Shown: in pieces, positions 1-9,932 of the stretch
How positions within the stretch are numbered: the stretch's first letter is position 1
How the letters are laid out: every line of letters begins with the position of its first letter
Assembly (NCBI RefSeq): GCF_002213425.1
Contig: NZ_NJGV01000001.1
Location: 434,001 to 498,000 of the forward strand
Length of the DNA stretch: 64,000 bases
Origin: Herbaspirillum aquaticum
GTDB taxonomy: Bacteria; Pseudomonadota; Gammaproteobacteria; Burkholderiales; Burkholderiaceae_D
Direction of reading: 5' to 3'
The notes under the pieces: generated by a model
Database searches by the model: none
What the model saw: the letters and a program-made list of their open reading frames with translations, nothing else
What the model was told of the DNA's origin: nothing
Made by a program: the position numbers and the translations under genes

Positions 1-306
1 GGTCCGCGTTGTACCGAAAACGGCGTGCTGGCCGAAGCCATGTTCGGCGTGCTGGGCGAACAGATCGACGCCCGTCCCGAGCTGCGCGTCAAGCGTACCC
101 GCACCCACTGCATGGTGGCCTGCAAGGCGCAGGCGCCGGTGGTGGTGGTCTATCCCGAGGGCGTGTGGTATCGCTGCGCGGATGCCGCCGCCATCGAGCG
201 CGTGGTGGTGGAGCACCTGGAAGGCGGGCGCGAAGTGAGTGACCTGGTCTTCCATCGGCTGGGGAGCGGCGACGTACTGCCGGAAGCGGAGGCCACCGAT
301 GCATGA
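1..306 (+). CDS. (2Fe-2S) ferredoxin domain protein, 5' end cut by window
   Basis: The reading frame is open from base 1, so the N-terminus lies outside the window. The visible 101 residues begin GPRCTENG and later show HCMVACKAQAP. The Cys in GPRC and the C-x3-C pair match the ligand pattern of thioredoxin-like 2Fe-2S ferredoxins (seen plus family knowledge). Such small ferredoxins often sit at the head of cobalamin clusters beside cobN. The stop codon overlaps the start of cobN, so the two are co-transcribed. An electron-transfer role in corrin-ring chemistry is inferred; the partner enzyme is not identifiable here. An internal GTG at 25 is not needed as a start because the conserved Cys lies before it. 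Confidence 0.75.
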   Translation, partial: GPRCTENGVLAEAMFGVLGEQIDARPELRVKRTRTHCMVACKAQAPVVVVYPEGVWYRCADAAAIERVVVEHLEGGREVSDLVFHRLGSGDVLPEAEATDA

Positions 307-3300
307 ATCCATGGCCCGTATCGTCCTGCTGACGCACGCCCCGACCGACCTGGCGCTGCTGGCCGCGGCACGCGCGCAACTGCCGGCGGATTTTCCCACC
401 GTGGCGGGCTACGACATGCAAGCCCTGCAATCGGGCAGCGATGAGCAGGGCCAGCCGCTGCGCACGCTGGCGACCCTGCTGCGCGCGGAGCTGGCCAGCG
501 CGCAGGTGATCGTGCTGCGGGTACTCGGACGGCTGGGGGCAGTGGCCGGTTTTCCTGAATTGCTGCGGGCCGCGCGCGCCGAAGGACGCCACCTGATCGT
601 GCTCTCCGGCACCGGCGAGCCCGATGCCGAACTGGCCGCCGCTTCCACAGCCGCACCGGATGTGCAACAGCAGGCGCTGGCGTATTTCAACGGCGGCGGC
701 AGCGTCAACCTGGCGCAGCTGCTGCGCTGCCTGTCCGACCGCCTGCTGCTCAGTGGCTACGGCTACGAGCCCGCGCAAGCCTTGCCCGAACACGGCCTCT
801 ACCATCCCGACCTGGAACAGGACGCCGGCCTCGACGACTGGCTGGCCCTGCGTGCACTAGCCCCGGCGGGCAAGCCGGCGGTGGGCATCATCTTTTACCG
901 GGCGCACTGGCTCTCGGGCAATACCGCCTTCATCGATGCGTTGGTAGCGGCACTGGAGGCGCGCGGCATGGATGTGCTGCCGGTCTTCACGTCCTCGCTG
1001 CGCGTGTCGGCCAGTACTGGCGCGGCCTTGCCCCCGGCGCTGGCGTATTTCGCCGAGGGCCGGGTCGATCTCATCATCAACACCACCAGCTTCGCCATGG
1101 GCGAGATCACGGCTGGCGGCGTTACGCCCGCAGGCTGGTCGGTCTCGGTGCTGGAGCAGCTGGACAGGCCGGTGCTGCAGGCCATCACCAGCGGCATGAC
1201 GCTGGACCAGTGGCAGCATTCCACGCGCGGCATGAATCCGCTGGATGCGGCCATGAACGTGGTCCTGCCCGAATTCGACGGCCGCGTCATCGGTGTGCCG
1301 CTATCCTTCAAGCACACCAGCCAAGCCGGCGTGGTGCAGTACCAGGCCCTGCCGGACCGTGTGCGCCGCATCGCCGGGCTGGCGCAGCGCCTGGTGCGCC
1401 TGCGCTGCACGCCCAATGCGCAAAAGCGCATCGCCTTCATCTTCACCAATTCCAGCAGCAAGGCCGCGCAGATCGGCAATGCCGTGGGACTGGATGCGCC
1501 CGAGTCGCTCATGGCCGTGCTGCGCGCGCTGGCGGCCTATGGCTACGGCATCGGCGACCTGCCCGACACCGGCACGGCGCTGATCCACGAGCTGGTGGAT
1601 CGTTGCTCCTACGACGACATCCTGCTCACCGAAGACCAGCTGCGCCGTGCTGCCGCACGCATCCCGGCGGCGCGCTATGCGCAATGGTTCGACGCCTTGC
1701 CCGCCGCCTTGCAGGCCAGGATGCAGCGCCAGTGGGGCGCCGCACCCGGTGAGGCTTACGTGCACGACCAGCACCTGGTCATCGCCGGCCTCGACCTGGG
1801 CAACGCCTTCGTGGCGCTGCAACCGCCGCGCGGCTACGGCATGGACCCGGACGCCATCTACCACCAGCCCGACCTGCCGCCCACGCATCACTACTACGCG
1901 CTGTACCGCTGGCTGGATGAAGAATGGGGCGCGGATGCCATCGTCCACGTCGGCAAGCACGGCACCCTGGAGTGGCTGCCGGGCAAGGGCGTGGGCCTGT
2001 CTGAAGAATGCTTCCCGGATGCCTTGCTGGGCGACGTGCCGCTGTTCTATCCCTTCATCATCAACGATCCCGGCGAAGGCTCGCAGGCCAAGCGCCGCGC
2101 CCATGCCGTGGTGGTGGACCACCTGACGCCGCCCATGACCACCGCCGACAGCTACGGCGCGCTGGCCCAGCTGACGCAACTGGTGGACGAGTATTACCAG
2201 GTCGAGGTGCTCGATCCCGCCAAGCTGCCGCTGTTGCAGCAGCAGATCTGGGAGCTGGTGCGGCAGACCAATCTGGATACGGACCTGCAATACAAGCTGC
2301 TGCATCATGACCACGATCATGACCATGGGCACGGTCACGGTCACGACCACGCGCATCACCATCATCACGGACATCACCACGATGACCATGGCCATCATCA
2401 TCACGGTCACGACCATGACCACGCGCACGACGACGGCGCGCTGCCGCACGCCCTGAGCGAACTGGATGGTGCCGGTGTGGCCCACCTGATCGAGGATCTC
2501 GACGGCTACCTGTGCGAACTGGGCGCGGCCCAGATCCGCGATGGCCTGCACATCCTCGGCCGCATGCCCGATGCGCAGCAGCTGCCGGACATGCTGGTGG
2601 CCCTGACGCGCCTGCCCAACCAGGACCTGCCCGGCCTGCAGGAGGAAGTGGCGCGGCTCTTCGGCCTGTCGCTGGACATGCTGCTGGAGCACAAGGGCCG
2701 CCGCCTCAACATCGACGATGCGCTGTCCCGCACGGCCGGACGCGCCATCGTCACCCGCGCCGATGCGCTGGAAGCCATCGATGCGCTGTGCCTGTCGCTG
2801 CTGCAGGCCCTGCAGCAGCACGACTTCGCGGTGCAGGCCATCGAGCCAGTCATCCAGGCCATGTTCGCCCCGCTGTTCAGTACCCCCGCCGAAGAAAAGC
2901 CGCGCCTGCAACCGACCCAGCAAAAAAGCGCAGGCAGCGTTCTGGGTGGCATGCGCGCCATGGCGCGACCGGCCGCACCGCTCAAGCGCGCAGTACCAGC
3001 TGCTGCCATCAAGGCCACCGACACCAGCGCCGTGCGCCGCATCCTGGCCTTCGCCTGCGAGCAGCTGGTGCCGCGCCTGCAGCGTACCGAGGAGGAAATC
3101 AGCAACCTGCTCAACGGCCTGCGCGGTGGCTACATTCCGGCCGGACCCAGCGGATCGCCCACACGCGGCATGGCCCACATCCTGCCGACGGGCCGCAATT
3201 TCTACTCGGTCGATCCGCGCAGCGTACCCTCGCAATCGGCCTGGCGCGTGGGCCAGCAACTGGCGCGCGAAGTGCTGGAGCGCCATCACCGCGAGAGCGG

Positions 3301-4438
3301 CGACTATCCCGAGAGCGTGGCGATCAGCATCTGGGGCACCAGCGCCATGCGTACCCATGGCGACGATGTGGCGCAGATCCTGTCATTGATGGGCGCGCAG
3401 CCGGTCTGGCGCGAGGGCAACCGGCAGGTGGCCGGGGTCGAGCTGATCCCGCTGGATCAGCTGCAGCGTCCGCGCATCGACGTGACCACGCGCATCAGCG
3501 GCTTCTTCCGCGATGCCTTCCCGCAGTTGATCGAACTCATCGACGATGCCGTCCAGCTTGCCATCGCCGCGGATGAGCCCGAACACCTGAACTTCGTACG
3601 CAAGCACTACCTGCGCGATCTGCAGCAGGCCATGCAGGGCGGACTGGGCCAGGCCGAGGCGGCTGCACAGGCGTCTTATCGCGTCTTCGGCGCCAAGCCG
3701 GGCAGCTATGGCGCAGGCATCCTGCCCCTGATCCAGGAAAAGAACTGGCAGGACCAGGCCGACTTCGCCGAGGCCTACATCAACTGGGGCGGCTATGCCT
3801 ACGGCCGCAAGGTGCAGGGTGCGGACCAGCGCGAGGCCTTCCGCCAGCGTCTCTCGGGCGTGCAGGTGGCCTTGCACAACCAGGACAACCGCGAACACGA
3901 CATCTTCGACAGCGATGACTACCTGCAGTATCACGGCGGCATGATCGCCACCATTCGCGCCTTGTCGGGCCAGCAGCCGCGCCATTATTTCGGCGACAGC
4001 CACGACCCGCAGCGCGCCGCCGTGCGCGACCTGAAGGAAGAAACCCTGCGCGTCTTCCGCGCCCGCGTGGTCAATCCCAAGTGGCTGGCCAGCATCCGCC
4101 GCCACGGCTACAAGGGCGGCCTGGAACTGACGGCCACCGTCGATTACCTGTTCGGCTACGATGCCACCGCGCAAGTGATGGAAGACTGGATGTACCAGCA
4201 ATTGGCCGAAACCTACGGTTTCGATCCGGCCATGCGCGAGTTCCTGGAACAGGCCAACCCCTGGGCCCAGAACGCCATCGCCGAGCGCCTGCTGGAAGCC
4301 GCCAGCCGGGGCATGTGGCAGACACCTGCAGTACAGACCATCGAACAGTTGCGCTCACTGTACCTGCACAGTGAAGCCCTGCTGGAAGCGCGCGGTGAAA
4401 CCGTGCGCGGCAGTGAACATACCAAGGACATGCAATGA
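299..4438 (+). CDS. cobN: Cobaltochelatase large subunit CobN with a His-rich insertion
   Basis: Large subunit of the ATP-dependent cobalt chelatase that inserts Co2+ into hydrogenobyrinate a,c-diamide in the late-insertion route. The protein is about 1379 aa, close to the usual CobN/ChlH/BchH length, and is CobN-like throughout (for example HVGKHGTLEWLPGK near the middle and a conserved NWGGYAYG segment near the C-terminus). The ATG at 299 overlaps the ferredoxin stop; ATG 311 is an alternative. The upstream GTG at 239 lies inside the ferredoxin gene and was not used. Residues 669-710 are an unusual run with 26 His in 42 positions, mixed with Asp and Gly, probably a cobalt-holding insertion. 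The stop overlaps the next gene by four bases (ATGA), which supplies the AAA+/VWA partner. Confidence 0.95.
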   Translation: MHESMARIVLLTHAPTDLALLAAARAQLPADFPTVAGYDMQALQSGSDEQGQPLRTLATLLRAELASAQVIVLRVLGRLGAVAGFPELLRAARAEGRHLIVLSGTGEPDAELAAASTAAPDVQQQALAYFNGGGSVNLAQLLRCLSDRLLLSGYGYEPAQALPEHGLYHPDLEQDAGLDDWLALRALAPAGKPAVGIIFYRAHWLSGNTAFIDALVAALEARGMDVLPVFTSSLRVSASTGAALPPALAYFAEGRVDLIINTTSFAMGEITAGGVTPAGWSVSVLEQLDRPVLQAITSGMTLDQWQHSTRGMNPLDAAMNVVLPEFDGRVIGVPLSFKHTSQAGVVQYQALPDRVRRIAGLAQRLVRLRCTPNAQKRIAFIFTNSSSKAAQIGNAVGLDAPESLMAVLRALAAYGYGIGDLPDTGTALIHELVDRCSYDDILLTEDQLRRAAARIPAARYAQWFDALPAALQARMQRQWGAAPGEAYVHDQHLVIAGLDLGNAFVALQPPRGYGMDPDAIYHQPDLPPTHHYYALYRWLDEEWGADAIVHVGKHGTLEWLPGKGVGLSEECFPDALLGDVPLFYPFIINDPGEGSQAKRRAHAVVVDHLTPPMTTADSYGALAQLTQLVDEYYQVEVLDPAKLPLLQQQIWELVRQTNLDTDLQYKLLHHDHDHDHGHGHGHDHAHHHHHGHHHDDHGHHHHGHDHDHAHDDGALPHALSELDGAGVAHLIEDLDGYLCELGAAQIRDGLHILGRMPDAQQLPDMLVALTRLPNQDLPGLQEEVARLFGLSLDMLLEHKGRRLNIDDALSRTAGRAIVTRADALEAIDALCLSLLQALQQHDFAVQAIEPVIQAMFAPLFSTPAEEKPRLQPTQQKSAGSVLGGMRAMARPAAPLKRAVPAAAIKATDTSAVRRILAFACEQLVPRLQRTEEEISNLLNGLRGGYIPAGPSGSPTRGMAHILPTGRNFYSVDPRSVPSQSAWRVGQQLAREVLERHHRESGDYPESVAISIWGTSAMRTHGDDVAQILSLMGAQPVWREGNRQVAGVELIPLDQLQRPRIDVTTRISGFFRDAFPQLIELIDDAVQLAIAADEPEHLNFVRKHYLRDLQQAMQGGLGQAEAAAQASYRVFGAKPGSYGAGILPLIQEKNWQDQADFAEAYINWGGYAYGRKVQGADQREAFRQRLSGVQVALHNQDNREHDIFDSDDYLQYHGGMIATIRALSGQQPRHYFGDSHDPQRAAVRDLKEETLRVFRARVVNPKWLASIRRHGYKGGLELTATVDYLFGYDATAQVMEDWMYQQLAETYGFDPAMREFLEQANPWAQNAIAERLLEAASRGMWQTPAVQTIEQLRSLYLHSEALLEARGETVRGSEHTKDMQ

Positions 4439-6429
4439 CGGCGCTCCATGCCTATCCCTTCGCGGCCATCGTCGGCCAGCCGCTGCTGAAGCAGGCGCTG
4501 CTGCTGTGTGCAGTCGATCCCGGCATCGGCGGCGTGCTGGTGCGTGGCGACAAGGGCACGGCCAAGAGCACCGCCGCCCGTGGCCTGACCCAGGTACTGC
4601 CGCCAATTGCCGTGAGCGAGGGCTGCGCTTTCCATTGCGCCCCAGGCCACCCGGCCACTGCCTGTACAGTTTGCAATACAGATCCGGTACAGCGCCAGGA
4701 CACCGTCCCCTTCGTGACCTTGCCACTGGGCGCTACCGAAGATCGCGTACTCGGTTCGCTCGACCTGCAGCAGGCGCTGCAAGGCGGCCAGCGCGCGTTC
4801 CAGCCGGGCCTGCTGGCAGCGGCGCATCGCGGCATCCTCTACATCGATGAGGTCAACCTGCTGGCTGACCACCTGGTCGATGTGCTGCTGGACGTGGCCG
4901 CCATGGGCGTGAACTCGGTCCAGCGCGAGGGCATCTCCATCAGCCATCCCGCGCGCTTCACGCTGATCGGCACCATGAACCTGGAAGAGGGCGATCTGCG
5001 GCCGCAATTGCTGGACCGCTTCGGTCTCATGGTGGAAGTGAGCGCACCAACCGACAAGACCGTGCGCGCCGAGGTGGTCCGTCGCCGTATCGCCTTCGAG
5101 ACCGATCCTGCCGCCTTCGGGCAGCGCTGGCAGCCGCAACAGGATGCCTTGCGCGCGCAGGTGGCCGAGGCCCAGCGCCTGCTGCCGGAGGTGGTGCTGG
5201 ACGATGCCATGCTGGAGCTGATCAGCCATCTCTGCTGCGAGTTCGAGGTAGCCAGCCTGCGTGCCGACATCGTCATGCACAAGACCGCGCGCGCCATCGC
5301 CGCCTTGCAGGCGCGCACGCAGGTCACGCCGGATGATGTGCGCGAAGCGGCCTTGCTGGTGCTGCCACACCGCCGCCGACGCAAGCCCTTCGAGCAGGCC
5401 GGCATGGACGAGGACAAGCTGGACGATCTGGTTGACCAGGCGCGCCAGCCAGAGCCGCCGCAGCCGCAAGACGCGCACGACGACGCCCCGGGTGAGCAAG
5501 CCACAGGGTCGCCAGCTTCCGATGAGCCTCAGCAGGAGCAAGAGCAGGAGCACGAACAGGAAGGTGAGGGCGGGCAACAGACCTTCGCCGTTGCGGCATC
5601 AGGAACGGCCCGCGCAATCAGCGTGGCCGCCACGCCGCAGTCTGCGCCCAATACCGCCAGCGGCCGCCGCAGTGCAGTCGCTGATGCCAACCGGGGCAGC
5701 GCCGTGCGTGCCGTCCCCGACGTGAATCCCGACCGCTTGGCCATCGGTGCCACCCTGCGCAGTGCCGCCGTGCGTGGCGCGCTTGCGGGTGAGGCTGGCG
5801 GGCCACTGACGGTTACGCGCGATGACCTGCACCGCCAGGTCCGCAGCGGGCGCGGTGCCAACCTGATCGTCTTCGTGGTCGATGCCTCCGGCTCCATGGC
5901 CGCGCAACGGCGTATGGAAGCGGTCAAGGGCGCGGTGCTCGCGCTGCTGACCGATGCTTATCAGCGCCGTGATCAACTGGCCGTGATCGCCTTCCGTGGC
6001 GAGCAGGCGCAATTGCTGCTGGCTCCCACGCGCAGCGCCGACCTGGCCGAGCAGGGCTTGCGCGAACTGCCGACCGGCGGCCGCACGCCCTTGCCGCACG
6101 CCCTGCAACTGGCAGCGCAAGTGCTGCAACAGGCGGCGCAACACACTGCGCAGCAAGCACCGCCGCTGCTGGTGATCCTCTCCGACGGCAAGGCCAACGT
6201 CAGCCTGCCCGGCAGCAGCGGCGACCCCTGGAGCGAAACCCTGCAAGCCGCACAGGCGCTGGCCGCACAGGGCGTGCCGGCCCTGGTGCTGGACACCGAA
6301 GCCGGCTACCTGCGGCTGGGCCGTGCAGCCCAATTGGCCGAGGCGCTGGGTGCGCCTTGCCTGACCCTCGAACAACTGACCGGCGACGCCCTGGCGTTGA
6401 CGGTGCGTGCGCAACTGGGCGCGCGCTGA
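4435..6429 (+). CDS. ChlI/ChlD-type fused AAA+ and VWA chelatase subunit
   Basis: A 664-aa protein joining a magnesium-chelatase I-type AAA+ ATPase to a D-type VWA domain. Walker A is GDKGTAKS (residues 38-45) and Walker B ends at D138 (ILYIDE). A Pro/Gln/Glu-rich linker lies near residues 340-385. The C-terminal VWA domain carries the MIDAS motif D483-A-S485-G-S487. It directly follows cobN, so the most likely role is the motor part of cobaltochelatase, replacing the unrelated CobS and CobT of alphaproteobacteria. This chlID-with-cobN arrangement is known from pseudomonads and related genomes. No photosynthesis gene is nearby, so a role in bacteriochlorophyll synthesis is unlikely. Confidence 0.9.
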   Translation: MTALHAYPFAAIVGQPLLKQALLLCAVDPGIGGVLVRGDKGTAKSTAARGLTQVLPPIAVSEGCAFHCAPGHPATACTVCNTDPVQRQDTVPFVTLPLGATEDRVLGSLDLQQALQGGQRAFQPGLLAAAHRGILYIDEVNLLADHLVDVLLDVAAMGVNSVQREGISISHPARFTLIGTMNLEEGDLRPQLLDRFGLMVEVSAPTDKTVRAEVVRRRIAFETDPAAFGQRWQPQQDALRAQVAEAQRLLPEVVLDDAMLELISHLCCEFEVASLRADIVMHKTARAIAALQARTQVTPDDVREAALLVLPHRRRRKPFEQAGMDEDKLDDLVDQARQPEPPQPQDAHDDAPGEQATGSPASDEPQQEQEQEHEQEGEGGQQTFAVAASGTARAISVAATPQSAPNTASGRRSAVADANRGSAVRAVPDVNPDRLAIGATLRSAAVRGALAGEAGGPLTVTRDDLHRQVRSGRGANLIVFVVDASGSMAAQRRMEAVKGAVLALLTDAYQRRDQLAVIAFRGEQAQLLLAPTRSADLAEQGLRELPTGGRTPLPHALQLAAQVLQQAAQHTAQQAPPLLVILSDGKANVSLPGSSGDPWSETLQAAQALAAQGVPALVLDTEAGYLRLGRAAQLAEALGAPCLTLEQLTGDALALTVRAQLGAR

Positions 6430-6442
6430 ACAAGGAACACAC

Positions 6443-7168
6443 ATGATCATCTGCATCGGTGCCGGACCCGGCGACCATTCCTACCTGACCCTGCGCGGCG
6501 CGGACTTGATCCGCAATGCCGACGTCGTGGCCGGCTTCAACGCTGTGGTCGATGTGGTCAGGGACCTCATCCCCGCCAGCGCCCAGGTCGTGCTGATGGG
6601 TTACCGCGACCAGGTCGCCAAGCTCGACGAAGTCGCCGCCCTGCATCACGCAGGCAAGCGCTGCGTGGTGGTCTTCATGGGCGATATCCACTTCAGCGGC
6701 TTCCAGTACCTGGAGCGCGTGGAGCGCGCCTGCGGCCATCGCGTGGAAACCCTGCCGGGCATTTCCTCGGCGCAGATCCTCGCGTCCAAGGCGCGGGTGT
6801 GCTTTGATGAAACTACCTTCATCACCTTCCACCGGCGCGGCGACCTGGAGCCTTTCAAGCGCCACCTGGTGAACGTGTTGAACGATGGGCGCAATGCCAT
6901 CGTCATCCCTTGTCCGTGGGATGCGGCGCGCTCCTTCATGCCCCGCCACATTGCGACTTACCTGCTGCAGCAGGGCGTCAATCCGGACCACCCCACCGAA
7001 GTCTGGGAAAACCTGACCCGGGGCGAAGCCGAGTGGCACGGCAAGCTCTCCGATTGTGCCGACAAGGAATTCAGCGACATGAGCATCATGCTCATCCGCA
7101 CCTTGACGCCCATGGACAGCCAGATCGAACCGCCGCCGGAGAAGCTGGCAGCGGGAGCCCCGGCATGA
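6443..7168 (+). CDS. cbiE: Cobalt-precorrin-7 C5-methyltransferase CbiE
   Basis: SAM-dependent methyltransferase of the tetrapyrrole methylase fold. The 241-aa protein opens with the family motif IGAGPGD and has the CbiE-type ENLTRGEAE segment near the C-terminus. ATG 6443 was chosen because it follows an AAGGAA ribosome site at normal spacing and begins exactly at the conserved N-terminal strand; the upstream in-frame extension overlaps the previous gene. In the CobL-type enzyme CbiE is fused to the decarboxylating CbiT; here CbiT is absent from the protein and from the window. The gene overlaps the next one by four bases. Confidence 0.88.
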   Translation: MIICIGAGPGDHSYLTLRGADLIRNADVVAGFNAVVDVVRDLIPASAQVVLMGYRDQVAKLDEVAALHHAGKRCVVVFMGDIHFSGFQYLERVERACGHRVETLPGISSAQILASKARVCFDETTFITFHRRGDLEPFKRHLVNVLNDGRNAIVIPCPWDAARSFMPRHIATYLLQQGVNPDHPTEVWENLTRGEAEWHGKLSDCADKEFSDMSIMLIRTLTPMDSQIEPPPEKLAAGAPA

Positions 7169-8742
7169 GCGCCACGCGCCAATCGGCCGTCGTGATCGCC
7201 GGCCATGGCAGCCGCGATCCCGATGCCCTGCGGGAATTCGAGGCACTGGTCGCGCTGGTGCGGGAACGCGCCCAAGGCCGCATCGTGCGCCATGGCTACC
7301 TGGAATTCGCGGCGCCCACGATTTCGGAAGCGGCCGCTGCCTGCGTGGCCGATGGCGCCACCGAAGTGGCGGTCGTGCCCGGAGTGCTGCTGGGCGCGCG
7401 CCACGCCAAGAACGACATGCCGGCCGAACTGCTGGCACTGGCCCGCGATTATCCGCAGGTCGATTTCCATTTCGGCGCGCCCATGGACCTGCACCCGCTG
7501 CTGCTGCAACTGGTGCAGCAGCGCGTGGTGGAAGCCGAGGCGGGCTCCGAAGAAATCATCCATCGCCAGGATGCCTGCCTGGTGCTGGTCGGCCGTGGCA
7601 CCACCGACCCGGACGCCAATGGCGAGATCGCCAAGCTGGCACGCATGGTGCAGGAGGGCATGGGCTTTGGCGGCGTCAAGGTGTGCTTCTCGGGCACGGC
7701 CACGCCGCTGGTGCGGGACGGCTTGTCCCAGGCCGCAGGCGAAGGCTGGCAGCGCCTGGTGGTGTTGCCGTTCTTCCTCTTCGATGGCGTGCTGGTCAAG
7801 CGCATCTACGCCGCTGCCGATGAACTGGCCCAGCGCGAGCCGGGCGTGGAAGTGCTGAAAGCCGCCTATCTGGGCGTGCATGCGCACGTAGCCGACGTGA
7901 TGCTGGAGCGCGCGCGCGATGCCGCTGAAGGCCGTGCCGCCATGAACTGCACGCTCTGCAAGTACCGCGTGCAGATCGTCGGTTTCGAACAGCAGGTCGG
8001 CGAGCCACAGCGTGCGCACCACCTGCAGGTGCGCGATCTTTCCGCGCGCGAGCAGCTGGCGCCGGCCACGGCAGGCACGGCGCCTTACGTGCCCCATCCC
8101 ATCGAAGCCGAAAGCATGGAGATCATCCAGGCCGGACGCGACTGGAGCAGCTTCCCGCCCGAACACCTGACGGTCCTGCAGCGCCTGGTCCATACCAGCG
8201 GCGACTTCGCCGTGGCCGATGAAATCTATTTTTCTGCCGGTGCCGTGCAGGCCGGCATGAAGGCCTTGCTGCGTACCAAGCGGGTAGTCACGGATGTGAC
8301 CATGGTACAGACCGGCCTCAAGCGCGCGGTTCTGGAACAGCTGGGTGTGGAGACCTGGTGCGGCGTGCACGATCCCGAATCGCACCTGATGGCGCAGAAC
8401 CTGGGCATGACGCGTTCGGCCGCCGGTATCCGCCGCGCCTGGCAGAAGTTCGGCAATGACATGGTGCTGGCCATCGGTGATGCGCCAACGGCCATCACCG
8501 AGGCGGTACGCCTGATCCGCGAACATGGCTGGCGGCCGCAGTTGGTGATCGGCTTGCCGGTCGGTTTTGTCGGTACGCGCGAGAGCAAGGACGAACTGCG
8601 CCGCTGCCTGCAGGTGCCGCGCATCACCAACAGCGGCACGCGCGGCGGGTCGCCCTGGGCGGCCAGCGTGGTCAATGCACTGATGATCGATGCCATCGCC
8701 TGGCTGGTCGCGCAGGAAGCGCAGAGCGAAGGCGTGCCGTGA
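7165..8742 (+). CDS. CbiX-CbiC fusion: sirohydrochlorin cobaltochelatase and precorrin-8X methylmutase
   Basis: A 525-aa two-enzyme fusion. The N-terminal part is CbiX, with the [10 protein letters not shown] strand carrying H14 and a second chelatase repeat around [16 protein letters not shown]. Its C-terminal edge has M260-N-C262-T-L-C265, the MXCXXC motif known from 4Fe-4S-containing CbiX of Bacillus megaterium. The C-terminal part is CbiC/CobH, the mutase that moves the C11 methyl to C12, with the conserved His (H343) in [11 protein letters not shown] 7165 overlaps the cbiE stop (ATGA). The fusion places a first-step chelatase and a late mutase in one chain. An early cobalt chelatase in an operon that also encodes CobN is notable. 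Confidence 0.92.
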   Translation: MSATRQSAVVIAGHGSRDPDALREFEALVALVRERAQGRIVRHGYLEFAAPTISEAAAACVADGATEVAVVPGVLLGARHAKNDMPAELLALARDYPQVDFHFGAPMDLHPLLLQLVQQRVVEAEAGSEEIIHRQDACLVLVGRGTTDPDANGEIAKLARMVQEGMGFGGVKVCFSGTATPLVRDGLSQAAGEGWQRLVVLPFFLFDGVLVKRIYAAADELAQREPGVEVLKAAYLGVHAHVADVMLERARDAAEGRAAMNCTLCKYRVQIVGFEQQVGEPQRAHHLQVRDLSAREQLAPATAGTAPYVPHPIEAESMEIIQAGRDWSSFPPEHLTVLQRLVHTSGDFAVADEIYFSAGAVQAGMKALLRTKRVVTDVTMVQTGLKRAVLEQLGVETWCGVHDPESHLMAQNLGMTRSAAGIRRAWQKFGNDMVLAIGDAPTAITEAVRLIREHGWRPQLVIGLPVGFVGTRESKDELRRCLQVPRITNSGTRGGSPWAASVVNALMIDAIAWLVAQEAQSEGVP

Positions 8743-9932
8743 TGGAGACCGGCGGCGAGCTGCGGCGTGCCGAGTACGACCTGTCCGTGCTTGCGCCCAA
8801 TGGCCTGCGGCGCGGACGCAGTACCGGCAGTTGCGCCACGGCTGCGGTGCGTGCGGCCTTGTATCGTTTGCTGGCGGGCATGACGGTGCAGCAGACCGAA
8901 GTGAGCCTGCCGGATGGCTTGCATTACCTGAGCGTGCCGATCCAGTCGGTGAGCATGATCGATGCCGAGACCGCACAGGCGGAAGTGCTCAAGGACGGCG
9001 GCGATGATCCCGACAACACGCATGGCGCCACGATCTTTGCGCAGGTGCGGCGCAATGGAGCAGGCGAGATCCGCTTCTTCGCTGGCGAGGGCGTCGGTAC
9101 GGCCACCATGCCGGGCCTGCGCGTAGCGGTTGGCGAGCCGGCCATCAACCCGGTGCCGCGCGCCATGATGCGGGCGGCCGTGGCTGAGGTGCTGGCGGAG
9201 GTGCAGGCGGAGGCAAGCGCTGGTGGATTCGACCTCACCATCGGTTGTCGTGAAGGCCTCGCCATCGCGCCCAAGACCTTCAACCCCAAGCTGGGCATCG
9301 TCGGCGGCATTTCCATCCTGGGGACCTCGGGCATTGTGGAGCCGATGTCGATGGCGTCCTGGATCGCCTCCATCGAGGTCTACATCCGCGTGGCCCTGGC
9401 GGCCTGTGCGCCGGGCGATGCGGTGGCCTACCTGCCGGGCAAGATCGGCCGCGTGTTCGTGGCACAGACGCTAGGCCTGCCCGACAAGCGCAGCGTGCAG
9501 ATCGCCAATTTCCTCGGGGATGCGCTGGACTTCACGCAACAGGCACTGGCCGAGGAAGCCCGCACGCTGCCGCTGCTGTGGCTGGCGGGGCATCCGGGCA
9601 AACTGGCCAAGGTGCTGGATGGGGTGTGGGATACGCACTCCAGCAAGAGCAACATGGCCATGCAGGGCGTGGCCCGCGTGGCCGAAGAAATGAACGCGAC
9701 AGGGCAGGGCGTCTTGTTTGACGCCGCCCTGCTGCAGCAGATGAAGGAAGCCAATACGGTGGAAGCAATCATAGAACTGGTGCGCCAGCAGGATGCCGCG
9801 TTGTCGCGCCGCCTCTGGTGCGAGATCGAAGCCCGCATTGCGGCGCTCACCCATGCGCGCGTGCCGGCGGTCCAACGCATTGCAGTACGCTTGTTCGACC
9901 TGGACGGACAGCAGCTGGGAGAGGGCGCATGA
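8742..9932 (+). CDS. cbiD: Cobalt-precorrin-5B C1-methyltransferase CbiD
   Basis: CbiD methylates C1 of the cobalt-precorrin ring and is a marker of the early-cobalt (oxygen-independent) pathway. The 396-aa product is of normal length. It has the Gly/Ser/Thr-rich LRRGRSTGSCATAA stretch near the N-terminus and the GIVGGISILGTSGIVEPMS segment in the centre, both typical of the family. The ATG at 8742 shares bases with the previous stop (TGATG); a GTG three bases upstream is the other possible start. It sits between the CbiX-CbiC fusion and cbiL, with tight coupling on both sides. Confidence 0.93.
   Translation: METGGELRRAEYDLSVLAPNGLRRGRSTGSCATAAVRAALYRLLAGMTVQQTEVSLPDGLHYLSVPIQSVSMIDAETAQAEVLKDGGDDPDNTHGATIFAQVRRNGAGEIRFFAGEGVGTATMPGLRVAVGEPAINPVPRAMMRAAVAEVLAEVQAEASAGGFDLTIGCREGLAIAPKTFNPKLGIVGGISILGTSGIVEPMSMASWIASIEVYIRVALAACAPGDAVAYLPGKIGRVFVAQTLGLPDKRSVQIANFLGDALDFTQQALAEEARTLPLLWLAGHPGKLAKVLDGVWDTHSSKSNMAMQGVARVAEEMNATGQGVLFDAALLQQMKEANTVEAIIELVRQQDAALSRRLWCEIEARIAALTHARVPAVQRIAVRLFDLDGQQLGEGA

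Noticed and set aside
1301-3358. 685-aa open frame on the - strand inside cobN
   Set aside because: It is an antisense shadow of a GC-rich gene. Its translation is rich in Arg, Gln, His and Val with no domain, and it lacks a ribosome site.
4435-6429. Assignment of the AAA+/VWA fusion as bacteriochlorophyll magnesium chelatase (BchI/BchD)
   Set aside because: It directly follows cobN in a cobalamin operon and no photosynthesis gene is in view, so a cobalt role is far more likely.
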